Source: Planctomycetota bacterium (lineage in GTDB: Bacteria; Planctomycetota; UBA1135; UBA2386). Taken from it: a stretch of DNA of 64,000 nucleotides. Positions 1 through 11,341 of this stretch are shown piece by piece (positions within the stretch are counted from its first letter, which is position 1; each line of letters begins with the position of its first letter). Position numbers and translations under genes: made by a program. The DNA lies in the NCBI GenBank assembly GCA_016713175.1, contig JADJPQ010000009.1, positions 124,001 through 188,000 on the forward strand. The letters are read 5' to 3'. The notes under the pieces are model-generated. The model was not told the DNA's origin, searched no databases, and saw only the letters and a program-made list of their open reading frames with translations.

Positions 1-269
1 AGGACGCGGCCGGGAAGTTCATCGTCGGCACCGAGATGGGCATCTTGCATACGATGAAGAAGGCGGCGCCACAGAAGGAACTGATTCCGGTGCCGTACGA
101 AGACCGGAGCGCGGCGTGCCAGGGCTGCAACCAGTGCCCGCACATGAAGCTGAACACGCTGGAGAAGATCTACCTGGCGCTGCGCGACCTGCAGCCACGG
201 ATCGAGATGCCGGAAGACCTGCGCCGCCGCGCGCTGCTGCCGCTCGAACGGATGTTGGCGATCAGCTGA
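1..269 (+). CDS. nadA: Quinolinate synthase NadA, C-terminal part (5' end outside window)
   Basis: The last 88 codons of quinolinate synthase, the 4Fe-4S enzyme that condenses iminoaspartate with dihydroxyacetone phosphate in de novo NAD synthesis. The visible part holds the family block FIVGTEMGILH and the C-terminal cluster segment CNQCPHMKLNTLEK, followed by the usual end PLERMLAIS. The reading frame is open from base 3 to a TGA at 267-269; the N-terminal two thirds lie before the window. It overlaps the convergent channel gene by 8 bases. Identification rests on direct motif recognition. Confidence 0.93.
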   Translation, partial: DAAGKFIVGTEMGILHTMKKAAPQKELIPVPYEDRSAACQGCNQCPHMKLNTLEKIYLALRDLQPRIEMPEDLRRRALLPLERMLAIS

Positions 270-1011
270 CCCGCGCCGCGAGCAGCCGTCCCATCTTCCG
301 CCCCTGCCACGTGCCGAGGATCGCCATCACGGGGCCGATCGTGCCGTAGATCCAGCCCGGCAGGCCGATGTCGAGCCCGATGCCGGTCACCGCCAACGTA
401 CACGACATCACCGCGATCGCGATCTGGGCTGCCGACTGCACGATCGCGATCCGTGTCAGGAACCGTTCGACCCGATCGAGCTGCAAGTAGTCGGTCAGTC
501 GCAGCGCGCGCCAGTGCATCAACGCCAACGTCGCGAAGATCGAGCCGTAGCCGAACCCATAGAACAGGAACAACGCCACACCATCGCGATCGCCGACGAA
601 GCCATGCAGCATGTGGGCGTGCGTCAGGGAGCCGATCGGCCCGGTCAGCGACACGAACACCAGCGTGAACAGGAACTTCAGCGAATAGGCGTAGAACAGC
701 AGCAGGAACAGCAGCAGCAGGTTGAGGAACGTCGTCCAACCGTCGCGCAGCGCATAGCGCCGCGAGAACAGCCAGTGCTGGCACCAGATCCAGGTCACGA
801 TCGCGAAGGTCGCGGCGAACGGCACCAGACCCTTCATCGTCGCCTTCAGGTCGGCGAAGGTCTCCGGCGGCGCCGCGCGCAGGAACAGCAACGCCAGCAC
901 GATCGCAAACACCGCATCCGAGAAACCCTCCAGCCGCGACACCTCCCGGCCACGCCAGCGGAAGTGCCGGTCCAACAACTGCGAAACCTCGGGGACGGGC
1001 CGGGTGTACAT
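262..1011 (-). CDS. TMEM175-family (DUF1211) potassium-channel-like membrane protein
   Basis: A 249-residue polytopic membrane protein. Near the N terminus it has RLEGFSDAVFAIV, matching the R-x-x-x-F-S-D signature of the first helix in the TMEM175/DUF1211 family, whose bacterial members form lysosomal-TMEM175-like potassium channels with six helices per subunit. Several strongly hydrophobic segments follow, including a Leu-rich one around residues 95-105. Length fits bacterial members. It starts at an ATG facing zwf and converges on nadA. Ion selectivity cannot be read from the sequence, so channel function is inferred from the family. Confidence 0.8.
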   Translation of the reverse strand: MYTRPVPEVSQLLDRHFRWRGREVSRLEGFSDAVFAIVLALLFLRAAPPETFADLKATMKGLVPFAATFAIVTWIWCQHWLFSRRYALRDGWTTFLNLLLLFLLLFYAYSLKFLFTLVFVSLTGPIGSLTHAHMLHGFVGDRDGVALFLFYGFGYGSIFATLALMHWRALRLTDYLQLDRVERFLTRIAIVQSAAQIAIAVMSCTLAVTGIGLDIGLPGWIYGTIGPVMAILGTWQGRKMGRLLAARVS

Positions 1012-1117
1012 CTTGTCGACAGTCCACGGTCAAGCCGGCGACCGCCGACGTTCGATGACCTGACGTGCATCCTACCGCCCGATGCGGCAAGATCCGAATC
1101 GACCCAGGTACCCGCCG

Positions 1118-2653
1118 ATGATGGCCGAAGTCCCGTCGCCCGCCGTGGCCAATCCCCTCGCCGACGAACTGACCGGCGCCCGCCATGCCAAGCCTTGCGC
1201 GCTGGTGATCTTCGGCGCCACCGGCGATCTGACCAAACGCAAGCTGGTGCCGTCGTTGATGGGCCTGGCCAAGGACGGTCTGCTGCCGCCGGGCTTCCAG
1301 GTGGTCGGCTTCGCACGCCGCGCCTGGACCGACGATTCGTTCCGGCAGGAACTCGCCGACGGCGTCCGCCAGTTCGGTCGTACTGACACCCCGTCCGCCT
1401 TCGAGGCGCTGCGCGAGTCGTTCGCGTTCCACCAGTCGGATTTCGATCAACCGCAGGGCTACGCCGCGCTGCGCGAACGGCTCGAGCAGATCGACCGCCA
1501 CCACGACACCAAGGGCAACCGGATCTTCTACTTGGCGACGCCGCCGAGCGCGTATTCGGGCATCCTGCAGAACCTCGCCGCGTGCGGCCTGTCCAAGGAA
1601 GGCGACGGCCGGTTCGCGCGGGTGATCGTCGAGAAGCCGTTCGGTCGCGACCTGGCCACCGCGGTGGCGCTCAACGACCAGGTGCGCGCCGCGTTCCACG
1701 AACGGCAGGTGTTCCGGATCGATCACTACCTCGGCAAGGAGACGGTCCAGAACATCCTCGCGCTGCGCTTCGCCAACGGCATCTTCGAGCCGCTGTGGAA
1801 CGAGAAGTTCATCGACCACGTGCAGATCACCGTGGCCGAATCGATCGGCGTCGGCTCGCGCGGCGGCTACTTCGAGGAGTCCGGGATCATCCGCGACATG
1901 ATCCAGAACCACCTGCTGCAGGTGCTGACGCTGGTGGCGATGGAACCGCCGGCGGCGCTGACCGCCGACGCCGTGCGCGACGAGAAGGTCAAGGTGCTGA
2001 AGGCGATCCGGTCGCTGACGCCGGCCGAGGTCGCCCAGGCGACCGTGCGTGGCCAGTACGCGCGCAACTTCTTCGGCGGCGAAGAGGCGCGCGGCTATCG
2101 CGACGAAGACGGGGTGCCGGCCGATTCGACCACCGAGACCTACGCCGCCGTGCGACTGCAGATCGCCAACTGGCGCTGGTCCGGCACGCCGTTCTTCCTG
2201 CGCTCGGGCAAGCGACTGCCGCGACGCGCGACCGAAGTGGCCATCCAGTTCAAACAACCGCCGCATCTGCTGTTCGAAGGCGGCCGGCCGCTGCAACCCA
2301 ACGTGCTGCTGCTGCGGATCCAGCCCGACGAAGGCGTGTCGCTGCGCTTTGGCTCGAAGGTGCCCGGTCCCGATGTCCGCGTGCGCGATGTCCGGATGGA
2401 CTTCCGCTACGGCTCGGCGTTCGGCGGCGAGCACGCCGACGCCTACGAACGGCTGCTGCTCGATGCGATGATCGGCGACAGCACGCTGTTCGCGCGCCGT
2501 GACGAGGTCGAGGAAGCGTGGCGCATCGTCGATGCGATCGTCGCCGGCTGGCGCCGCAACGACCAGCGGCCCGAGCCGTATCCGGCCGGCACCTGGGGTC
2601 CCGAACGCGCCGATGCGTTGCTCGGCGCCGGCCGCACCTGGAGGAAGCCGTGA
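1118..2653 (+). CDS. zwf: Glucose-6-phosphate 1-dehydrogenase
   Basis: Oxidises glucose 6-phosphate to 6-phosphogluconolactone with NAD(P)+, the entry step of the oxidative pentose phosphate pathway. Seen directly: the nucleotide-binding motif FGATGDLTKRK near the N terminus, the EKPFGRD segment, and the catalytic block FRIDHYLGKETVQN with its active-site histidine. The chosen ATG (with a second ATG directly after) gives 511 residues, the normal family length; an in-frame ATG at 1082 would add a poorly conserved 12-residue tail. The stop overlaps the GTG of opcA, so the two are probably translationally coupled. Confidence 0.95.
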   Translation: MMAEVPSPAVANPLADELTGARHAKPCALVIFGATGDLTKRKLVPSLMGLAKDGLLPPGFQVVGFARRAWTDDSFRQELADGVRQFGRTDTPSAFEALRESFAFHQSDFDQPQGYAALRERLEQIDRHHDTKGNRIFYLATPPSAYSGILQNLAACGLSKEGDGRFARVIVEKPFGRDLATAVALNDQVRAAFHERQVFRIDHYLGKETVQNILALRFANGIFEPLWNEKFIDHVQITVAESIGVGSRGGYFEESGIIRDMIQNHLLQVLTLVAMEPPAALTADAVRDEKVKVLKAIRSLTPAEVAQATVRGQYARNFFGGEEARGYRDEDGVPADSTTETYAAVRLQIANWRWSGTPFFLRSGKRLPRRATEVAIQFKQPPHLLFEGGRPLQPNVLLLRIQPDEGVSLRFGSKVPGPDVRVRDVRMDFRYGSAFGGEHADAYERLLLDAMIGDSTLFARRDEVEEAWRIVDAIVAGWRRNDQRPEPYPAGTWGPERADALLGAGRTWRKP

Positions 2654-3591
2654 CCGCACTGCGCACACCTGCGCGGCAGGTGGCGCTGAACAGGATCCCG
2701 GACGCATTGCGCGACGTCTGGCGCGCCTGTTCGTCGAACGAACCGGGCGGCAACGTCAGCCGGGCCCTGACCATCAACTTCATCGGCATCGCGCGCGCGG
2801 TCGACGAGCTCGAACTGCGCGCGGCGGTCGACAAGATGCATCGGCGGCAGCCGTGCAGGGCGTTCCTGATCCTGGCGCAGGACGGCGTGCAGACGATGCA
2901 CGCGGAAGTGTCGGGCGGTGCGCGCAGCCACGGGCAGACCCGCGAGATCGTGCTCGAACAGATCGAACTGCGGGTGCCGCCGGCATGGTTTGGCAACGTT
3001 CCGGGGCTGGTGCGCCCGTTGCTGGTCAATGACATCCCGACGCATCTGTACTGGGCCACGACCTGGCCGCAGCTGCCGCGCCACTTCGATGCGCTGCTCG
3101 AACTGTCCGATCATGCCGTCGTCGATTCCGGACTGTTCACGGTGCCGGCGGCAGAACTCGACGCGCTGCGCGTCCGCCAGGAAGCCGGCCGCAAGCTGAC
3201 CGATCTGACCTGGTTGCGGTTGCGACCGTGGCGCCGAGCGTTGGCGGAAGCGCTGGAACGGTTTCCGTGGCAGCCGGCTGCGCCCACGTCGGTGACGCTG
3301 CGCCACGCCGCCAACACCGCCGCCCAGGCTTCGGCGCTGCTGCTCGGTCGATGGCTCGAGAAGCGTCTGCTGGCCGCGGTATTCCTCGAAGAATCGGGCC
3401 CCGGCGAGCAGAACCAACCCGACAGCGTCGAACTTCGGCACGGCTCGACCACGGTGGTCGCGACCAGCAACGGTCGCGGCCAGATCCAGGTCAAGGTCGA
3501 GACCACCGAGGTGTGCTGGTTGCCGTTCATGGTCGCAGCCTCGCGCGGCAGCGCCGGCGACCTGCTGGCCGCGGCAATCGACATGGCGTGA
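2650..3591 (+). CDS. opcA: OpcA-like glucose-6-phosphate dehydrogenase assembly protein
   Basis: A 313-residue protein starting at a GTG that overlaps the zwf stop (GTGA). OpcA proteins bind G6PDH and promote its assembly or redox activation, as known from cyanobacteria and actinobacteria. The central part has the family-type segment LLVNDIPTHLYWATTWP and a C-terminal beta-rich segment ending before IDMA. Position directly after zwf is the classical arrangement and supports the call strongly. No catalytic motif is expected. Confidence 0.85.
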   Translation: MTALRTPARQVALNRIPDALRDVWRACSSNEPGGNVSRALTINFIGIARAVDELELRAAVDKMHRRQPCRAFLILAQDGVQTMHAEVSGGARSHGQTREIVLEQIELRVPPAWFGNVPGLVRPLLVNDIPTHLYWATTWPQLPRHFDALLELSDHAVVDSGLFTVPAAELDALRVRQEAGRKLTDLTWLRLRPWRRALAEALERFPWQPAAPTSVTLRHAANTAAQASALLLGRWLEKRLLAAVFLEESGPGEQNQPDSVELRHGSTTVVATSNGRGQIQVKVETTEVCWLPFMVAASRGSAGDLLAAAIDMA

Positions 3592-3594
3592 CGT

Positions 3595-3915
3595 TCAGCG
3601 CGCGCGCGCCGCGTTCGCGTCCGCCTCGACGATCCACGCCCGCATCCGATCGTCCATCAGGAACGGCACCACCGGCACCAACGACGCCCCGAACACGCCG
3701 GCGGTGCGCCGAAGCGGCCAACGGGCGACGCCCGCGGCCAGCGCGAGTGCGGCACAGAACGCGACGAACAGCACGCCGTGGGCCGCGCCGACGATCGTGA
3801 CCGCCTTCGGCATGCCGGCGAAGTACTTCAGCGGCATCGCGATGCCGAGCAGCAACAGCCACGACACCGCTTCGACGAGAGCCAGCACGCGCAGCAACCG
3901 TACGGAACGGGACAT
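3595..3915 (-). CDS. DUF3817 integral membrane protein
   Basis: A 106-residue membrane protein of the DUF3817 family. The diagnostic N-terminal part is RLLRVLALVEAVSW followed by MPLKYFAGMP and GAAHGVLFVAF, all in the family order; about three hydrophobic helices are visible. Start is placed at the ATG giving MSRSVRLL, since the residues encoded upstream (to 3960) do not resemble the family. Function of the family is unknown. It converges on opcA with a 3-base gap. Confidence 0.82.
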   Translation of the reverse strand: MSRSVRLLRVLALVEAVSWLLLLGIAMPLKYFAGMPKAVTIVGAAHGVLFVAFCAALALAAGVARWPLRRTAGVFGASLVPVVPFLMDDRMRAWIVEADANAARAR

Positions 3916-3967
3916 CGGCCAAAGTGTGCCGCGCGGCCTTGGCGCCGCAACGGCAAGCACCGGCCGA

Positions 3968-5362
3968 TCACCAACCGATGGTCGCCGCGAGCGCGTTGCT
4001 GACCGTCAGACCGGCCGCGTTGACGCCCGGATCGAGGCAGGCGACCTGCTGGAAGAACGACGCCCCGAACAACGCCAGGTTGTTCGGCACCGACCAGGTC
4101 CAGTTGCCGACCCCCGCTGTCGCCGGCACCACCTGGAACAGGTCCGGGCTGACGTAGAGCCGGCAGTTCGGCAAACCGAACGGCGTCAGCAGCCGCGGCA
4201 GACTGCCCAGCGGCGAGGTCATGTTGCTGAGTCCGGTGACGAAGATCGCGAGGTTCGCGCCGGCAGCCAGATTGGACACCGTGTTGGCGCCGACGGTGCC
4301 AAAGCGGGGGCGTGCCGAGCCGATCAGCCGCGGAATGCCCGCGGTACCGGCGCAGCCGCTGCCGAATGTCCGGTATTGCGCGCCGTACTCCCAGGTCTCG
4401 GCGAGCATCGCGTTGTTGGCCGTGCGACCACCGAACATCACCAGGCGGCCACGCAGGTCATCGAACGCCACCATCGGTTCGTAGCGCGGCGGCGACACCC
4501 CGCCGACGGCGCCGGGCACCTGGCGCCAGATGCCGTTCCATTCCCAGGTGTCGTTGAAGATCACGCCGGTGGTCGGCTCGTAGCCACCGACCAGCACCGC
4601 AACGGCGCGCCGGGTGTCCTGCACCATGCGCGCGTGGATCCGCGGCGCCGGCTCGAGTGGCAGCACCGTCTGCGCCCAGCTGCTGCCATCGTAGGTCCAG
4701 GTACCGAGCAACAGCGAACCGAGACCGGCCGGATCGACGCCGCCGTACAGCACGACCGTCCCGCGCGCGATGTCGTAGCACATCGCGTGTTGTTCGAGCC
4801 GGCCCGGGCTGCTCGGCGGCGTCATCTGCTGCCAGTCGAGCCCGTCGAATTCCCAGGTTTCGTCCGAGGCCTGCGGGATGCCGGCGGCCGCGCGACCGCC
4901 GTACAGCACCAGCCGGGCGCGCGCCAGATCGAACGCCATCGCATGGCCTTCGCGACCACGGGGCGTATTGGCTGGGAACGCCTGTTGCCAGTCGGTGCCA
5001 TCCCACAGCCAGGTCTCGTCGAGCGCCGGGAACGTCGGGCTGATGCCGCCACGGCCGCCGTACAGCACGGTGACGTTGCGGATCAAATCGAACGCCATGC
5101 TCGCGAAGCGTCGCGCCGGTGGCGCGTTCGCCGGCTGCTGCTGCAGCCAGCTCTGGCCATCGAACGTCCAGGTCGCACCGCTCTGACTGTCGTGCATGAC
5201 CGTCACCGCGCGACCGGCGTCGAAGGTCATCGACGACTCGATCTGCGGCGGCGGCGCCGAGGCCCCGGCCTGGACCTGGAAGCCCCATTGCGCGGTGGCC
5301 ACGCCGCCGAGCAGCAAGCCGACCGCGATCCGACGACCCGGCGTGATGACGGCGCGCACCAC
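3968..5362 (-). CDS. Secreted kelch-like propeller protein, copy B
   Basis: A 464-residue exported protein. The N terminus has a hydrophobic segment (RIAVGLLLGGVATAQ) that fits a signal peptide. The body is built of kelch-like repeats with recurrent W-x-x-D-G or W-E-W/Y cores and the motif V-L-Y-G-G, as in galactose-oxidase-type beta propellers. The last ~150 residues begin with FGSGCAGTAGIPRL and form the Gly/Cys-type C-terminal domain found on several secreted proteins here. It starts at GTG, 4 bases after the stop of the paralogue upstream, so the pair is probably one operon. Substrate unknown. Confidence 0.72.
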   Translation of the reverse strand: MVRAVITPGRRIAVGLLLGGVATAQWGFQVQAGASAPPPQIESSMTFDAGRAVTVMHDSQSGATWTFDGQSWLQQQPANAPPARRFASMAFDLIRNVTVLYGGRGGISPTFPALDETWLWDGTDWQQAFPANTPRGREGHAMAFDLARARLVLYGGRAAAGIPQASDETWEFDGLDWQQMTPPSSPGRLEQHAMCYDIARGTVVLYGGVDPAGLGSLLLGTWTYDGSSWAQTVLPLEPAPRIHARMVQDTRRAVAVLVGGYEPTTGVIFNDTWEWNGIWRQVPGAVGGVSPPRYEPMVAFDDLRGRLVMFGGRTANNAMLAETWEYGAQYRTFGSGCAGTAGIPRLIGSARPRFGTVGANTVSNLAAGANLAIFVTGLSNMTSPLGSLPRLLTPFGLPNCRLYVSPDLFQVVPATAGVGNWTWSVPNNLALFGASFFQQVACLDPGVNAAGLTVSNALAATIGW

Positions 5363-5366
5363 GACC

Positions 5367-6764
5367 TCAGTGACCGATGACGCCGGTGGCGCCGTTGGAG
5401 ACCGTCAGGTTGGCGGCGTTGACCGCATCGACCGAGCCGACCTGGTTGTGGAACTCGAGGCCGAGCAGCCCCGGGATGGCCGGGATCGCCAGCGAGAACG
5501 TCGCATTGCCGCCGGCGGCGCCGATCACGCTGATCGAGTCCATGCTGGTCAGTGCCGAGCAGCCCGGCGCTCCGAAGGGTGCCAGCGACAGCGGCAGCGC
5601 GCCGAGCGGCGAGGTCGTGTTGCTGAAGCCGATCGCGACGACGGTCACCGTCGCACCGACCGCGAGATTGCCGATCTGGACCGGGAAGGTGCTGCCGATC
5701 CGCGGCACCGAGGTCGAGCCGATCGCCGGCACGCCGTTGGAGCCGGCGCAGCCGCTGCCGAACGTCCGGTAGGACGCCCCGTAGATCCAGGTTTCGCCGT
5801 TGACGTTGAAGTTGCTGTCCATGCCACCGAACAGCACGACCTGACGCCGCGCGAGGTCCATCGCCATGCCCGCGCCATTGCGCGACGGCGACGGCGCCGA
5901 GGCGATCTGCGTCCATGCCGCACCATCGAACTCCCAGGTCTCGTTGATGTGGTTGCCGTTCATCGGGTCGAACCCGCCGTACATCACGCAGACGCCGCGC
6001 GCCTGGTCATAGACCATCTTGCAGCCGGTGCGGACCGACGGCCGCGTGCCGGTGATGTTCAGCGCCGTCCAGTTCGTGCCGTCGAAGGACCACGTCGTGT
6101 CGTTGCCGCCGATCTGCGGATCGATGCCGCCGAACAGGATCGTGCGGCCGAGGTTGACGTGGAAGCACATCGCCGGCCGTTCCAGCGGGCCGGGGCTGTT
6201 GGCCGTGGTCACCAAGGACCAGTCGAAGCCGTCGTACTCCCACGTCTGATCCGAGGCGATCGGGAAGAAGCTGTTCGGGGCGCCGCCGTAGACGACCGTG
6301 CGGTTGCGGACGATGTCGTGAGCGATGCCCATGTGCGCGAGACCACCGGGCGTGTTGGTCGTGGTGATCTGCTGCCAGGTGACGCCATCGTATTCCCAGG
6401 TCTGGTCGATCGACGGACCGCCGAAGAAGCTGGTGTTGCCGCCGCCATACATCACCGCGACGCCGCGCATGCCGTCGTAGACGATGCCGGCCTGCGCGCG
6501 CCCCGACGGCGACGTCGTCGGTGTCGCTTGCGTCCAGTTCGAACCGTTGAACGTCCAGGTGTCGGCGAAGGGACTGCCGAACGACGGCCCGCCGCCGAAC
6601 AACAGCACCTGATTGGTGGCGCCGAAGAACGTCATCTGCGGGTCGACGCGCGCCGACGGCGCGTTGGCCGGGGCAGCCGCTTGCCATTGGGCGGGAACGA
6701 GGGCGGCGAGGGCCGTCAGGGCGATGGCCTGGCCGCAACGCGTGAGGAGGATGGAGTTGTGCAT
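5367..6764 (-). CDS. Secreted kelch-like propeller protein, copy A
   Basis: A 465-residue paralogue of the following gene with the same plan: signal peptide (ALTALAALVPAQ), five to six kelch-like repeats with YGGG or LFGGG turns, then the C-terminal domain starting FGSGCAGSNGVPAIG and ending in NGATGVIGH. The ATG at 6764 is chosen because it precedes the signal peptide directly; the open frame continues upstream to 7142 but that part reads antisense through the kinase gene. Likely exported and surface or matrix associated; function not recognisable. The two copies look like an old tandem duplication. Confidence 0.74.
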   Translation of the reverse strand: MHNSILLTRCGQAIALTALAALVPAQWQAAAPANAPSARVDPQMTFFGATNQVLLFGGGPSFGSPFADTWTFNGSNWTQATPTTSPSGRAQAGIVYDGMRGVAVMYGGGNTSFFGGPSIDQTWEYDGVTWQQITTTNTPGGLAHMGIAHDIVRNRTVVYGGAPNSFFPIASDQTWEYDGFDWSLVTTANSPGPLERPAMCFHVNLGRTILFGGIDPQIGGNDTTWSFDGTNWTALNITGTRPSVRTGCKMVYDQARGVCVMYGGFDPMNGNHINETWEFDGAAWTQIASAPSPSRNGAGMAMDLARRQVVLFGGMDSNFNVNGETWIYGASYRTFGSGCAGSNGVPAIGSTSVPRIGSTFPVQIGNLAVGATVTVVAIGFSNTTSPLGALPLSLAPFGAPGCSALTSMDSISVIGAAGGNATFSLAIPAIPGLLGLEFHNQVGSVDAVNAANLTVSNGATGVIGH

Positions 6765-6868
6765 CGTGTGGGTGGGGATTCGGTTCGGCAGAGTGCAGAC
6801 GGGGAAGCGCTGCGGCGCCATCGCCCGGCCAACCGAACTCGCCGTTCGGCTGTTTTTCCCGTTGCGCA

Positions 6869-10638
<3,770 letters not shown>

Positions 10639-10642
<4 letters not shown>

Positions 10643-11286
10643 GGCGATGGACCCGCCGCGTCGCCGTGGGAATCGGCCCGCAGTTCGCGCTGCAACCGAC
10701 GCTGGTACTCCTGCAACCCGCGAACGAAACGTTCTTTGGCGGTCGACAACGCCACGCCGAGTTGCTCGGCGGCGGCCCGGATCGACAGTTCTTCGAACAA
10801 CCGCAGCCGCACGATGTCGCCCAGCTCCGGCGGCAGGCTCTCGAGCACCCGGCGCATGATCGCGGCCCGTTCGCGATGGTCGGCGATGCGGCTGGGCGTG
10901 GTGGTGTGCGCCGGCAGCATGTGCGACACCGGCTCCCCCGCAGCGAGGTCCGAGAAGCGCGCCGGGGCGATGCCACCACCCCGCTTGTCGCGGCCCTGAT
11001 GCCGCGCCAGGTCGGCGATGCGATGGCGGGCGATCGTCAACAACCAGGCGCGATAGGCCGACAGCGTCGACCAGGTGTGCTGCAGCCGATCGCGCCAGGC
11101 GCAACACAACGTCTCCTGCCAGACATCTTCGGGCTGCACGTGCTGACGCAACGCTGGACCGAGCCAGGCGTCGAGCACGACGAACACACTGGACAGGTCC
11201 AGCGTGTCGAGCAGGCGGGCCCAGTTCGCCGGGTCCTGGTGCGGCTGGCGCGGAGCAGCGGGAACGTCGGGCATCGGCTCGGTCAC
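10639..11286 (-). CDS. ECF-family RNA polymerase sigma factor
   Basis: A 215-residue sigma-70 family member of the extracytoplasmic function type. Region 2 is visible at VQPEDVWQETLCCAWRD and in the following SAYRAWLLTIARHRIAD; region 4 is at LPPELGDIVRLRLFEELS with the helix-turn-helix SIRAAAEQLGVALSTAKERF. Regions 1 and 3 are absent, as expected. There is no adjacent anti-sigma factor; instead the gene is coupled by an ATGA overlap to a membrane Ser/Thr kinase, suggesting control by phosphorylation. An alternative ATG four codons downstream is possible. Confidence 0.9.
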
Positions 11287-11341
11287 AGACTACCAGAGCC
11301 CGACGGCGACGGGGTCGCCGCCGCCCGACCGGCGCCGTCGG

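Noticed and set aside
170..2707. An 845-codon open frame on the - strand opposite zwf
   Set aside because: It lies antisense to a certain gene; high GC keeps the opposite frame open, and the translation is Arg/Gly/Ala-rich with no domain.
6833..6857. CCGAAC/GTTCGG hairpin followed by five T on the + strand
   Set aside because: Shape is terminator-like, but both neighbouring genes run on the - strand, where no T-run follows; kept only as a possible block of antisense transcription.
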